61,679 nt of DNA from Pseudoalteromonas flavipulchra NCIMB 2033 = ATCC BAA-314 (GCA_000814665.1 JWIH01000003.1:1-61679), one strand, 5' to 3'. Positions 46,862 to 56,194 are shown, counted from the stretch's first letter. Notes: generated by a model not told the origin, from the letters alone. Program-made: numbers and translations.

Positions 46862-47499
46862 TGACAGTGCATACACCTCAGCGTGGTTTCACGCTAATAG
46901 AAGTATTGTTGGCACTGGCTATTTTAGCGGTGGTGGTGACGGCGACTCATCAAATTTTAGATTCAACGTTGAAGGCCCAAGCGGCTTCAGCGGAAAAAAT
47001 TGCCGAAATTGAAGGTCTACAAACGACTTTCCGCTTGATGGATCAGGATTTTAATCAGATCACTAAGCGAGAAGTCAGAAATGAAGCAGGGGATTTTAGC
47101 CCAACTTATATCATCCATGGCCGTTATGAACTCGAGAGCCAATATGATGGTATCGCTTTTGTTCGTGATGGTTGGACTAACCCTATTAGTTTATTGCCAC
47201 GTTCTGAACTGCAGGCTGTCGGTTATCGGGTTATCGATGACAAACTGGAGCGTATTTATCGAGTATATGTTGACCAGCTTGATGGAACAGAGCCCCGCGC
47301 GCAGGTCATCTTGGAAGATGTCGAAGAATTAAAGTTTGAATTTTTGGACGACAAACTAAAATGGCAAGCTGATTGGAAGTCGAAATCGTTACCTAAAGCG
47401 ATTAAAGTGACGTTGCAAAGAAAAGACTCGGATCCAATAAGCCGTTTATTTTTGACGCCAGGCAGTGGTGTCGCTGATGATAAGGGGCAACAGCCATGA
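46861..47499 (+). CDS. gspJ: Type II secretion minor pseudopilin GspJ
   Basis: A tip-complex pseudopilin with leader MTVHTPQRG before FTLIEVLLALAILAVVVTA. The conserved IEGLQTTFRLMDQDFNQI follows. It starts with GTG at 46861, sharing its first base with the gspI stop. It is 212 residues and overlaps gspK by 4 bp. Confidence 0.95.
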   Translation: MTVHTPQRGFTLIEVLLALAILAVVVTATHQILDSTLKAQAASAEKIAEIEGLQTTFRLMDQDFNQITKREVRNEAGDFSPTYIIHGRYELESQYDGIAFVRDGWTNPISLLPRSELQAVGYRVIDDKLERIYRVYVDQLDGTEPRAQVILEDVEELKFEFLDDKLKWQADWKSKSLPKAIKVTLQRKDSDPISRLFLTPGSGVADDKGQQP

Positions 47500-48497
47500 A
47501 GCAGCAAGGTGCGGCGCTTGTTATCGTACTTTTCATCGTTGCGTTGGCAGCGACAATTGCCGCTGAAATGGCGAGTAGTTTAATGGTGCAGGTACAAAAG
47601 GCCTCGAATATTCAAACTCAGCAACAAGCCAAGTGGTATAGCTATGGCGCTGAGGAATTAGTCAAAAGAGCGTTGATACAAGCGAAAAAAGATGATCCTG
47701 ATAGCGTTAATCTAGACCAGCCTTGGGCTCGTGAAGAAGTGCCTTACCCTGTCGATCATGGTACGTTGAGCGGTAAAGTGACAGACTTACAGGCATGCCT
47801 AAACCTGAATGCCTTGAGAGCAAAGTCACAAACAAATGGAAATGACCAAGGTGGTCGGCAGATTGGTGGAAAGAATACAAACCCAGCCCATGCTGCGCTA
47901 TTGGAACTTTTGAAGAATATTGAGGATTTGCCGAGTAACGAAAGCGAGGAAGCTCTTGCTGATAGTGTCTACGATTGGCTTGACGAAGACAGCATTACTT
48001 ACCGCTCAGGGGCAGAAGAAGACGAGTATATGTCTAATCAGACGCCTTATTTAACGGCTAATAATTTGATGGCGTCTGTCAGTGAGCTACGCGTGATTAA
48101 GGGCTTTAACCCGCTGGTGATGGAAAAGATTAAGCCTTATGTTTGCGTGATCCCCGGAAGTGAGGAACTCGCGGTAAACGTCAATACGATATTGCCAGAA
48201 CAAGCGCTTCTACTCAGTGCGCTTATACCTGGTTTATCGAAGTCAGGTGCTGAAGCTATTATTTCAGCAAGACCAAAAAAAGGTTTTACCGATATTAATG
48301 AATTTTACACGGAAGTCGCGAATCAAGGGGTCAAAGACCCTAACAAGACTTCCAAAACTTTTACGATTAACAGCAATTATTTTCAGTTGCGAGCAACAGC
48401 TGTGTTTGATGAGCGACGCTTTTCTCTCACATCAATTATAGAAACAAAAGATGGTAAAGCGTACGTGCTTGCTCGTAAATTTGGAGGCGTAGAGTGA
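47496..48497 (+). CDS. gspK: Type II secretion minor pseudopilin GspK
   Basis: GspK caps the pseudopilus tip and, as is usual for the family, lacks Glu+5. The leader MKQQG precedes AALVIVLFIVALAATIAAEM. The large alpha-helical insert contains the conserved DSVYDWLDEDS and the NVNTILPEQALLLSALIPGLS segment. It is 333 residues and overlaps gspL by 4 bp. Confidence 0.95.
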   Translation: MKQQGAALVIVLFIVALAATIAAEMASSLMVQVQKASNIQTQQQAKWYSYGAEELVKRALIQAKKDDPDSVNLDQPWAREEVPYPVDHGTLSGKVTDLQACLNLNALRAKSQTNGNDQGGRQIGGKNTNPAHAALLELLKNIEDLPSNESEEALADSVYDWLDEDSITYRSGAEEDEYMSNQTPYLTANNLMASVSELRVIKGFNPLVMEKIKPYVCVIPGSEELAVNVNTILPEQALLLSALIPGLSKSGAEAIISARPKKGFTDINEFYTEVANQGVKDPNKTSKTFTINSNYFQLRATAVFDERRFSLTSIIETKDGKAYVLARKFGGVE

Positions 48498-49699
48498 CAG
48501 AACAATTATTGGTCCGTGTGGATCAGTCACACCAGGCGACAATACACTGGTTAGTGTGGTCAACAGAACAACAACAAATTATTGCCAGTGGTGAACTAGA
48601 AGGGAGTGAACAGCTTAGTAGCCTTGCCGAAAAAGCGCAAACGAGACCGGTTGTTTTGTTACTACCAGCGACTGCGGTGCAATTACGCACGCTAGAATTA
48701 CCTGCAAAATGGAATAGGAAACTAGAGCAAGCCTTACCGTTTATGCTTGAGGAACATGTTGCAACCGACATCGATGCGCTATTTATCGCAATTGGTAAAC
48801 CGGGCATGAAAGCCGACACACATACTATCGATGTCGCGATTTGTGATAGCAGTTGGCTACAAAGCTGGTTTAGTGCCTTCGATGATGCAGGGATCAGTGT
48901 AAATAAAGCGCTACCGGATGCTTTATGTTTGCCGCTTCATGAAGAGATGACTAGTGCCGTGCAGTTAGGTCAGCAATGGCTATTCAAACACAATACTTGG
49001 CAAGTTGGCACTGCTGAACTTAGCTGGGTTAACGAGTACCTCACCATTGCGGGTGTTAAGCAGCTGGCGCATTTTAGCCCGGCAAGCGATTTCTCAGAAA
49101 CGATAACGCTTACAGCGCAACAACAAGATTACGATTTACCTTTAGCCATCTTCGCGAAATCGTTATCAAACATTGATTTTAATTTGCGTCAAGGTCGGTT
49201 CGCTGCGAAGAAAAAGCAACCGCAGTGGTGGCGTGACTGGCGCAGTGGCCTAATAGCGGCGAGCGTGGCAGTAGTGAGCTTTATCGCAATTAAAGGCACT
49301 CAGCTGTATGTGATAAGTCATCAAGCTAATCAGCTAGAAACCCAAGCTGTCGCTATGTATCAACAGGCATTTCCAAATAAAGTAGTGCGTCCGCACTTAT
49401 TGAAAAAACAGATCCAAAATGAGCTTGATGCGTTATCTGGCACGGAACAAGGCGGTTTGCTCGAATTAACGAATCACTTTGTGGCAATTTATGAAGAGGT
49501 TGATGCTTTCGCTCCTGAGACGCTGCGTTACGACAAACGTAGAAATGAACTCAGAATTAGAGCACGCGCAAAAGAGTTCCAGGTATTTGGTCAGGTCAAA
49601 GCAATTTTAGAGCAACGCGGTGTAAGCGTCGAACAGGGCGCCCTGAACAATGATGGTGACTTTGTGGTGGGTGAAATTCGTATTCGAGGTGCAGCATGA
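48494..49699 (+). CDS. gspL: Type II secretion inner-membrane protein GspL
   Basis: GspL links GspE to the membrane platform. An actin-like cytoplasmic domain (about 1-245) is followed by one membrane helix (about 252-272) and a periplasmic ferredoxin-like domain. A GTG start is used, overlapping the gspK stop. The LPFMLEEHVATDIDALF segment is conserved in GspL. It is 401 residues and overlaps gspM by 4 bp. Confidence 0.94.
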   Translation: MTEQLLVRVDQSHQATIHWLVWSTEQQQIIASGELEGSEQLSSLAEKAQTRPVVLLLPATAVQLRTLELPAKWNRKLEQALPFMLEEHVATDIDALFIAIGKPGMKADTHTIDVAICDSSWLQSWFSAFDDAGISVNKALPDALCLPLHEEMTSAVQLGQQWLFKHNTWQVGTAELSWVNEYLTIAGVKQLAHFSPASDFSETITLTAQQQDYDLPLAIFAKSLSNIDFNLRQGRFAAKKKQPQWWRDWRSGLIAASVAVVSFIAIKGTQLYVISHQANQLETQAVAMYQQAFPNKVVRPHLLKKQIQNELDALSGTEQGGLLELTNHFVAIYEEVDAFAPETLRYDKRRNELRIRARAKEFQVFGQVKAILEQRGVSVEQGALNNDGDFVVGEIRIRGAA

Positions 49700-50169
49700 A
49701 GCAGCAAGTAGTGAACTATTGGCGTGGTTTAAAAGAGCAAGAACAAAAACTGCTGATCGTTGCCGGCGTTATTTTTGTCGTTTTTGTTCTGATAATGGGT
49801 ATATTCAAACCTTTGAATCAAGCTGTCAGCGATGCCGAAACTAAGCTAAAACGTAACCACGAACTCGTAAATTGGGTTGGTCAAAGCGTGAGTAAGCTGA
49901 AATCTAGCAGTCCCACACAGGTGATCAGCGGCGGCAATATCAGTCAGATAGTTAATAATACCCGTGGCCGTTTTCAAATTGATATCAGCAAAATGCAACC
50001 TAGTGGCGAAAGCTTGCGTTTAACCATCGATGATGTGGAATTTAATAAACTTGTTGCTTGGATAGATGAACTGACAAATAAGCATGGAGTAAAAGTAGAA
50101 AACCTAGACCTTACACAAGGGAATTTACCTGGCTTTGTACGTGTTAGTCGCTTGGTTTTAGAGAAATAA
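49696..50169 (+). CDS. gspM: Type II secretion inner-membrane protein GspM
   Basis: GspM pairs with GspL. It has a short cytoplasmic start (YWRGLKEQEQKLL), a membrane helix (about 20-38) and a small periplasmic domain with LVNWVGQSVSKLKSS and a late KVENLDLTQG strand. It is 157 residues, 2 bp before gspN. Confidence 0.94.
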   Translation: MKQQVVNYWRGLKEQEQKLLIVAGVIFVVFVLIMGIFKPLNQAVSDAETKLKRNHELVNWVGQSVSKLKSSSPTQVISGGNISQIVNNTRGRFQIDISKMQPSGESLRLTIDDVEFNKLVAWIDELTNKHGVKVENLDLTQGNLPGFVRVSRLVLEK

Positions 50170-50171
50170 TT

Positions 50172-50930
50172 ATGAAAAAAACACTATCTCTACTCATTAT
50201 ATTTTTACTCGCATTTATTATTTTTAGTGCTTTTACTATGCCAGCTGCGGTGTTGCTGCAAGTTTTTAAAGGCCAATTGCCAGCTAATTTGCAGCTAGGT
50301 GCAGTAAATGGTTCTGTTTGGCATGGTCAAGTGAGCGGTGTGAGATTCAATAACATTCAATTGAATCAGGTTAAGTGGGAGCTTGAACCGTCGTCATTAC
50401 TACTCGGTGAGTTGGCAGGCAATGTACAGTTTGGTAATGCGAGAGATAAAAATGAGATCTCAGGAAAAGCTAATTTCTCATCGAATTTAGTAAGTAAATC
50501 CATGACGGTAAATAATGCCTCACTTCGTTTCAGTGTTGAACAGGCTATGGACCAAGTAACTCTGCCATTGCCGGTTGATGCCAAAGGGCGCGTTATTGTT
50601 AATGTGAAGGAGTACCAAAGTGGTGCACCGTATTGCGAAGGACTAAATGGTGAGATAAGTAGTCCAAATATTGATGTTAAAGGCATGAATGGTTGGTTTA
50701 GTATCGGTGATCTTAGTGGCCAGCTCGATTGTAAATCAGGAGATATTGCCGTGGTTGTTGACCCTGAAAACCGCTTGGGCTTACAGGCTGATGCGACACT
50801 TGCTGCCAACTTCCAGTTTCGCGTATCTGGTAATATCAAGCCAGATGCAAGTCTACCGAAAGAAGTACACGATGCGGTTAAGTTTTTGGGGAGACCGGAT
50901 GGCGAAGGTCGCTACCCAGTAAATTTATAA
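50172..50930 (+). CDS. gspN: Type II secretion protein GspN
   Basis: GspN is an accessory inner-membrane-anchored component not required in all systems. It has an N-terminal hydrophobic segment (about 5-25) and then a beta-rich periplasmic domain with LGAVNGSVWHGQVSGV and VKWELEPSSLLLGELAGNV. It is 252 residues and the last gsp gene. No prepilin peptidase (gspO/pilD) follows, so processing must depend on a gene elsewhere. Confidence 0.92.
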   Translation: MKKTLSLLIIFLLAFIIFSAFTMPAAVLLQVFKGQLPANLQLGAVNGSVWHGQVSGVRFNNIQLNQVKWELEPSSLLLGELAGNVQFGNARDKNEISGKANFSSNLVSKSMTVNNASLRFSVEQAMDQVTLPLPVDAKGRVIVNVKEYQSGAPYCEGLNGEISSPNIDVKGMNGWFSIGDLSGQLDCKSGDIAVVVDPENRLGLQADATLAANFQFRVSGNIKPDASLPKEVHDAVKFLGRPDGEGRYPVNL

Positions 50931-51036
50931 TATACTTCTGTCATATCAGACTTTAGTTAATCTAATCTCAGGTTAGTTATTAATATAAAAGCATTTTTGT
51001 AGGCGCTGATACGGCGCCTAAGTTCAAGGCAACACT

Positions 51037-51606
51037 ATGCACGACTTCTCTTTTACTGCAGCTGATCAGCTGAATTTAGAAAACTACTTTTCTGCGCGCA
51101 AACTTTCTATTGATATTGCTTTTTTACAAGGATATTTATTTGCTACCTGTATAGACCCAAACGGTATCGAGGTAGATAAGTGGCTTAAGACTTTAACCAA
51201 CGCAGATCCCGAACTAGATGAGAGTATTGCATTTGCATTGATGGCTTTACATCATGAAATTTCTGAGCAGGTATACGAAACTGAATTTCAATTGCCTTGG
51301 AGTGGTGAAACACCACTTGAGCAAAAAATTAATTGGGCCGAAGGGTTTTTAATGGCGGCGACGCCCTTTTATGAGCAATTGATGTCCAGTCCGCTCGCCG
51401 ACGATATTAAACAAGCTTTGCAAGTGAGCACAGAACAACTGGGGCTTTTTGCACTTGGTGAGCAACAGTTAACGATTTACTGTGACAAAGTAGGACAGTC
51501 ACTGACCGAGTTTCAACTAACTCAAGCGCAATTGGCTGACGAGTTTGCCGCTTCTTATGCTGAGTTAGTCGAAGTTGCCGCAGTGAATAGCGGACTATTT
51601 GATTAA
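51037..51606 (+). CDS. UPF0149 (YecA/YgfB-like) family protein
   Basis: A 189-residue acidic, helical protein. SIDIAFLQGYLFATCIDPNGIEVDKWL and INWAEGFLMAATPFYEQLM match the YecA/YgfB helical repeat family. The C-terminal SEC-C zinc tail of YecA is absent, so it is closer to the YgfB form. Its role is uncertain; YgfB-like proteins have been linked to gene regulation in Pseudomonas. It stands alone after gspN, with its own 100-bp leader. Confidence 0.8.
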   Translation: MHDFSFTAADQLNLENYFSARKLSIDIAFLQGYLFATCIDPNGIEVDKWLKTLTNADPELDESIAFALMALHHEISEQVYETEFQLPWSGETPLEQKINWAEGFLMAATPFYEQLMSSPLADDIKQALQVSTEQLGLFALGEQQLTIYCDKVGQSLTEFQLTQAQLADEFAASYAELVEVAAVNSGLFD

Positions 51607-51617
51607 TCAAAAATGCT

Positions 51618-51821
51618 TTACGCGAGATCTAACTCGATAAATGTGCAACCCTGTTGGCATTGTGCCACAGCTCGATTTGATGTCGATTGGCTTAAACTGA
51701 GTGCAATGGGTTGCTGACAGCTGGGGCAATTGACAACACGTCCCTGGCTAAGCTTTTTGATGAGTGCTTTTTGATCATTAAAGGATTTTGCCGACTTTTT
51801 ATTTAATTGACTAAAGTCCAT
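51618..51821 (-). CDS. Small putative zinc-binding protein
   Basis: A 67-residue protein. Its C-terminal half has two Cys pairs, CPSC (about 32-35) and CQQGC (about 55-59), the spacing of a zinc ribbon or knuckle. The N-terminal half is basic and helical. I recognise no named family. Its start overlaps the end of the next upstream minus-strand gene, so the two are co-transcribed. Confidence 0.65.
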   Translation of the reverse strand: MDFSQLNKKSAKSFNDQKALIKKLSQGRVVNCPSCQQPIALSLSQSTSNRAVAQCQQGCTFIELDLA

Positions 51822-52180
51822 TATAATCCCTTCGCTTCATGAATGGCTTGCTCTGCAATTTCACAGATTTTGACGAGATCGGGGCCGTAAAAATACAAGT
51901 TATAGTCGTTTTCTTTACAATACTTGAGGTGGAAAAGCCTTACTTTTTCATCTGTTGCAAGGGCTTCGTCAATATAGCGCTTTTCGTCATCTGTCATGGT
52001 AATTGTTTTTACGACATTGGCTCTGGCGATCCTTGCGGCCGTACTGCGTTGTACTTTGCTGGACTCGCTTAGCACTTCAACGCCTTGACCGAGTAATCTA
52101 TCTCTTGGCTCTTTAATCAATGGATGATCCACAGTAAACAGAGCAACGACTATAATGGCTAATACTAAGAATTTTTTCAT
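51821..52180 (-). CDS. Small membrane-anchored/periplasmic protein of unknown function
   Basis: With the ATG at 52180 the protein is 119 residues and begins MKKFLVLAIIVVALFTV, a signal peptide or membrane anchor. The rest is charged and helical, with two Cys (KYCKEND and VKICEIA) about 20 residues apart. A longer reading from a TTG at 52210 would put ten residues before the signal and is less likely. No family recognised. It heads a two-gene unit with the zinc-ribbon-like protein, divergent from ccoG. Confidence 0.7.
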   Translation of the reverse strand: MKKFLVLAIIVVALFTVDHPLIKEPRDRLLGQGVEVLSESSKVQRSTAARIARANVVKTITMTDDEKRYIDEALATDEKVRLFHLKYCKENDYNLYFYGPDLVKICEIAEQAIHEAKGL

Positions 52181-52318
52181 AATCTGACGCTGATTTGATC
52201 TAGCTAACAAAAATCTTGTTCCTAGTGTAATAAACTTGTCTGTCAGGTCGCAACAAGTCTCTCATCATTTATGGTGGGTTTTAGCTCAACTTACTATTAA
52301 TCATAGAGTTTCAAAGCG

Positions 52319-52324
52319 TATAAT
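52319..52324 (+). promoter_or_regulatory. Candidate -10 element upstream of ccoG
   Basis: A perfect TATAAT at 52319-52324, but with only weak -35 sequence at the right spacing. No FNR/ANR dyad (TTGAT-N4-ATCAA) was found in the ccoG upstream region. Confidence 0.4.
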
Positions 52325-52429
52325 AGTAAGCGCTAAACTATGTCATGGGGCACATTGCAATAGTTTAGCCTGTATTTTTTAAGGTCACTGTAGCAAGTGC
52401 ATCTCGTTCCAAAGCACTAAGGAGCTTCC

Positions 52430-53887
52430 ATGGAGAACGAAAGAATCAAGGTTAAAAACATACCGTCTGAAGTAAAAATTCAAAAGCCAATAGGTGGCAC
52501 TGAAGGGAAATCGCTCAATAGCTCTACGCCCGATCGTTTTAATCCTCGTAATCGCATATATGTCCGGGCGGTGTCTGGCCTACATCAACTGCTAAGAAGG
52601 CGTATCGGCTTTATTGGTATGTTGGCATTTATGGCTTTACCTTGGTTAAATTTTCACGGCCATCAAGCGGTGTTGTTCGATATTTTTGAGCAGAAGTTTA
52701 ATATTTTTGGCATGACACTATGGCCACAAGATCTGACTATCTTTGCTTTTATTCTGATGATAGCGGCATTTGCTCTGTTCTTGGTGACCACCTTCTATGG
52801 CCGGGTATGGTGCGGCTACACCTGCCCGCAAACCGTTTGGACGTTTATCTTTATTTGGTTTGAAGAAAAGTTTGAAGGAACGGCAAACCAACGGAAAAAG
52901 CTAGATCAGAGGGCGATGGATTTTGACAAGTTTTGGCGAAAAACGGCAAAACACGGTAGCTGGATACTCTTTTCACTGTATACCGCAATCACTTTTGTTG
53001 GTTACTTTACCCCAATCCGCTCGTTGATCCCTGATTTACTTACTTTCTCTGCAGGCTTTTATTCCGTCATTAGCATTATCGTGTTTACCATTTGTACTTA
53101 TGGTAATGCCGGTTGGATGAGGGAAATCATGTGTTTACACATCTGTCCTTACTCTCGTTTCCAATCAGCCATGTTTGATAAGGACACATTTACCGTCGCC
53201 TATGATAGCGAACGAGGTGAAAGTCGAGGTCCTCGAGGACGCAAACAAGATCCAAAAGCGCTAGGGCTAGGAGATTGTATTGATTGCAACCTGTGCGTTC
53301 AGGTTTGTCCTACCGGTATCGACATTCGTAATGGCTTGCAATATGAATGCATCAACTGTGGTGCGTGTATTGATGCCTGCGATGGTGTTATGGATAAGAT
53401 GAACTACCCGCGTGGATTGATTGCTTACACTACAGAGCGCAATTTAGAATCATCCAGCGAAAAGACCAAACCAGTACGTGGTAAATTAATCGGTTATTTA
53501 ATGATTCTGGTCGTTATCACTGGTGCATTAGTTGCGAACATTGCGATGCGTAAGCCGATGGATCTTGATATTATTCGGGATAGAAATCAGCTTTATCGTG
53601 TCAATATTGAGGGATTGGTAGAAAATACCTATACCTTGAAGGTGATAAACAAAGCGCAAGTTGAGCAGAAATTTTCTATTGCAATAACAGGTCTAAGTAA
53701 TTATCAGGTGATCGGTAAGCAAGAGGTGCACTTAGCAGCAGGCACGACATTAGATGTGCCACTCTCTGTTGTGATTGATCCATATGATTTGAAAAAGCCA
53801 GTCACTGAATTTGAGTTTGTGCTTATTAACCAAGACGATCCTGAAGAACGGCTGGCGCAGCCGACCAATTTCTTCAAAGGAAGATAA
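52430..53887 (+). CDS. ccoG: Cytochrome c oxidase accessory protein CcoG (FixG/RdxA)
   Basis: CcoG is a membrane iron-sulfur protein implicated in copper handling for cbb3-type oxidases. It has about five membrane helices (first about 62-82), the WCGYTCPQTVW motif in the membrane region, a pair of [4Fe-4S] motifs CIDCNLCVQVCP and CINCGACIDAC, and a C-terminal Ig-like domain. The 485 residues are usual. The ccoNOPQ and ccoIS genes it normally serves are not in this window, and the oxidase locus here is of the aa3 type. Confidence 0.95.
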   Translation: MENERIKVKNIPSEVKIQKPIGGTEGKSLNSSTPDRFNPRNRIYVRAVSGLHQLLRRRIGFIGMLAFMALPWLNFHGHQAVLFDIFEQKFNIFGMTLWPQDLTIFAFILMIAAFALFLVTTFYGRVWCGYTCPQTVWTFIFIWFEEKFEGTANQRKKLDQRAMDFDKFWRKTAKHGSWILFSLYTAITFVGYFTPIRSLIPDLLTFSAGFYSVISIIVFTICTYGNAGWMREIMCLHICPYSRFQSAMFDKDTFTVAYDSERGESRGPRGRKQDPKALGLGDCIDCNLCVQVCPTGIDIRNGLQYECINCGACIDACDGVMDKMNYPRGLIAYTTERNLESSSEKTKPVRGKLIGYLMILVVITGALVANIAMRKPMDLDIIRDRNQLYRVNIEGLVENTYTLKVINKAQVEQKFSIAITGLSNYQVIGKQEVHLAAGTTLDVPLSVVIDPYDLKKPVTEFEFVLINQDDPEERLAQPTNFFKGR

Positions 53888-53893
53888 CAAGGT

Positions 53894-53922
53894 AAAAGCG
53901 AGGTATAAAACCTCGCTTTTTT
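53894..53922 (+). terminator. Rho-independent terminator after ccoG
   Basis: AAAAGCGAGGT / ACCTCGCTTTT with a 5-nt loop, followed by more T. It ends 10 bp before srkA, separating the two units. Confidence 0.9.
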
Positions 53923-53931
53923 ATAAACATT

Positions 53932-54906
53932 ATGAACGATTTTAGTTTTAACGCGTTGACACCGGATCTTATTTTAGATGCGATTGAGGCACTTGAGATA
54001 TATCCGACAACGGGATTATTGGCCTTAAACAGCTATGAAAACCGTGTTTATCAATTTGGTGCTGAGGACGGCAAACGTTATGTGGTGAAGTTTTACCGCC
54101 CAGCGCGTTGGACGGATGAACAAATTCTTGAAGAGCATGAATTCGCACTGGCAGCGAAAGAAGCTGAAGTGCCTGTTGTAGCGCCTTTACTTATTACTGG
54201 GCGTAGTCTGCATTTTTATGAAGGTTATCGCTATACGTTGTTTCCAAGCGTTGGTGGACGTCAGTTTGAGCTCGATAATCTAGATCACTTAGAAATTTTA
54301 GGTCGCTACCTAGGGCGCTTGCATTGTCTGTCGGCTGAGCGAGCATTCGAGCATAGACCACAGCTCAATACCCAGCGTTTTTTGGTTGATGCGCAACAAA
54401 CACTGCTAAAAAGCCAGTTAGTGCCTAGTCATCTACATACTCCATTTGTTACTATTCTTGAGCAAGTTATTAACAAAGCAACCTCAAAGTATCAAGTTGC
54501 CAAAACACTTCGGCTTCATGGGGATTGTCATGCTGGAAATTTATTGTGGTCTAGAGATCAATTAATGTTGGTGGATCTTGACGATTGTCAGCAAGGCCCT
54601 GCAATACAAGACTTGTGGATGATGTTAAATGGCGACCGCAACGAGCAATTGGTACAGTTAGACACCCTGCTTATGGGTTACGAAGAATTTATGCCGTTTG
54701 ATGCAAAAGAGCTTGCGTTAATTGAGCCGCTACGTGCCATGAGAATGGTGAATTATATGGCTTGGTTGGCACAGCGCTGGCAGGATCCTGCATTCGAACG
54801 GAACTTTTCTTGGTTTGCGACAGACAAATACTGGGAACAACAGATCCTAGCGTTAAAAGAGCAATTTGCTGCATTAGATGAACCAAGTTTGAGCCTATTT
54901 CCTTAA
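53932..54906 (+). CDS. srkA: Stress response serine/threonine kinase SrkA (YihE)
   Basis: SrkA/YihE is an aminoglycoside-phosphotransferase-fold protein kinase that counters stress-induced death in E. coli. FNALTPDLILDAIEAL and the LNSYENRVYQFG start are family features. LRLHGDCHAGNLLW is the catalytic loop (Asp acting as base) and LMLVDLDDCQQGPAIQDLWMML the metal motif. It is 324 residues. It lies 16 bp before dsbA, the E. coli yihE-dsbA order. Confidence 0.94.
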   Translation: MNDFSFNALTPDLILDAIEALEIYPTTGLLALNSYENRVYQFGAEDGKRYVVKFYRPARWTDEQILEEHEFALAAKEAEVPVVAPLLITGRSLHFYEGYRYTLFPSVGGRQFELDNLDHLEILGRYLGRLHCLSAERAFEHRPQLNTQRFLVDAQQTLLKSQLVPSHLHTPFVTILEQVINKATSKYQVAKTLRLHGDCHAGNLLWSRDQLMLVDLDDCQQGPAIQDLWMMLNGDRNEQLVQLDTLLMGYEEFMPFDAKELALIEPLRAMRMVNYMAWLAQRWQDPAFERNFSWFATDKYWEQQILALKEQFAALDEPSLSLFP

Positions 54907-54922
54907 AATTAGAGAGAGTAAC

Positions 54923-55546
54923 ATGCTAAAAAAATTAAAAATCGCACTTATTGCATTACTTTTGCCTATTGCTGCGATGGCTTCAGACTTTACCGAAGGT
55001 GAACACTACACGACCTTAACAACCGAACAGAGTAAATCAGAGAAAGTTACTGAGTTTTTCTCTTTTTACTGTCCTCACTGTTTCCGCTTTGAGCCAATTG
55101 CAAAAGCGATTGAAAAGAACTTACCTGAGGGGGCGTACTTTGAAAAAAGCCATGTGAACTTCCTGCGAGGTGTTCCTACAGAAACGCAGAGCAACCTAAG
55201 CTATGCCTATATTATTGCTGATCAAGCAGGCAAAGCGGATGTGATTGCTGAGAAGATTTTTAATGCTATTCATGTTGAAAGAAACAAACTGTTAGACATT
55301 AAAGATTTGAAAACGCTAATGGAGTTAAATGGGATTTCTGCTGAAAATTTTGATCAGGCTGTAACGAGCATGCCAGTCGTGAGTGCGGAAAATAACATGC
55401 TTAAAGCACAAGAAAAGTTTTCTGAAGCGGGTGCGCTTACAGGCGTTCCAACTTTTATCGTAAACGACAAATACAGAATCGAAATGAAAGGTATCAAGAG
55501 TCAAGAGCAGCTTGATGAATTGATCGCATATCTATTAAAAAAATAA
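54923..55546 (+). CDS. dsbA: Thiol:disulfide interchange protein DsbA
   Basis: DsbA introduces disulfides into exported proteins, here including many secreted through the type II system. A signal peptide (about 1-20, ending AMA) precedes the thioredoxin domain with FSFYCPHCFRFE, the classic CPHC site (about 49-52), and the cis-Pro loop TGVPTFIV. It is 207 residues. SD GAGAGAG precedes the start. An 18-bp gap separates it from a second DsbA-type gene. Confidence 0.96.
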   Translation: MLKKLKIALIALLLPIAAMASDFTEGEHYTTLTTEQSKSEKVTEFFSFYCPHCFRFEPIAKAIEKNLPEGAYFEKSHVNFLRGVPTETQSNLSYAYIIADQAGKADVIAEKIFNAIHVERNKLLDIKDLKTLMELNGISAENFDQAVTSMPVVSAENNMLKAQEKFSEAGALTGVPTFIVNDKYRIEMKGIKSQEQLDELIAYLLKK

Positions 55547-55564
55547 CGACTGGAGAAAGTTAGT

Positions 55565-56194
55565 ATGTTGAAAGTATTAAAAGGCTTAGCGGTTGCACTA
55601 ATGCTTCCTCTTCTTGCTCAGGCTGCGCCATTTGAAGAAGGTGTACATTATGAAGTTATTGCTGAGCGTGGCACGAAAAAGCCTGAGGTAATGGAGTATT
55701 TTTCTTTTTATTGTCCAGCCTGTAACGCAATGGAAAATTTAATCGTTGACGTTAAACCAAAGTTGGACGAGGGCGTTAAGTTTAAAAAAAGCCATATAGA
55801 TTTTGTTGGTCCAAGAGAGCCTGAGATCCAACAGGTGTTGGCACAAGCACTTGCAACTGCTGAAGTGCTGCCACAAAAAGACAAGATAGTTGCAGCCATG
55901 TTTAATCATATCCATGGCAAGCGTGCAAAAATCAATGAACTTGCTGATGTAAAAGATATCTTTATTGCACAAGGTGTTGAAGAAGAGAAGTTTGATAAAC
56001 TTTATGCCAGTTTCTCTGTTCGTACTAAAGCTTCAAAAATGCAACGTATGCAGAAGACTCTTTCTGATAAAGGCGCGCTAACAGGAGTACCAATGTTCGT
56101 GGTAAACGGTAAATACAAGCTATTACTTCGTGAATCTGGTACGACTAAGCCTGAGCAAATTGCTGCTTTGGTGAATTATTTAGCAAAGAAATAA
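55565..56194 (+). CDS. DsbA-like thiol:disulfide oxidoreductase, tandem paralogue with CPAC
   Basis: A 209-residue relative of the neighbouring DsbA. It has a signal peptide (about 1-20, ending AQA) and a thioredoxin domain with FSFYCPACNAME (CPAC in place of CPHC) and a cis-Pro loop GVPMFVV. CPHC to CPAC should raise stability of the oxidised form and lower oxidising power (inference), so it may serve other substrates. The two genes form one operon with srkA, ended by a hairpin at 56215. Confidence 0.9.
   Translation: MLKVLKGLAVALMLPLLAQAAPFEEGVHYEVIAERGTKKPEVMEYFSFYCPACNAMENLIVDVKPKLDEGVKFKKSHIDFVGPREPEIQQVLAQALATAEVLPQKDKIVAAMFNHIHGKRAKINELADVKDIFIAQGVEEEKFDKLYASFSVRTKASKMQRMQKTLSDKGALTGVPMFVVNGKYKLLLRESGTTKPEQIAALVNYLAKK

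Noticed and set aside
52200..52430. FNR/ANR box upstream of ccoG
   Set aside because: Only a TTGAT half site was seen, without the second half.
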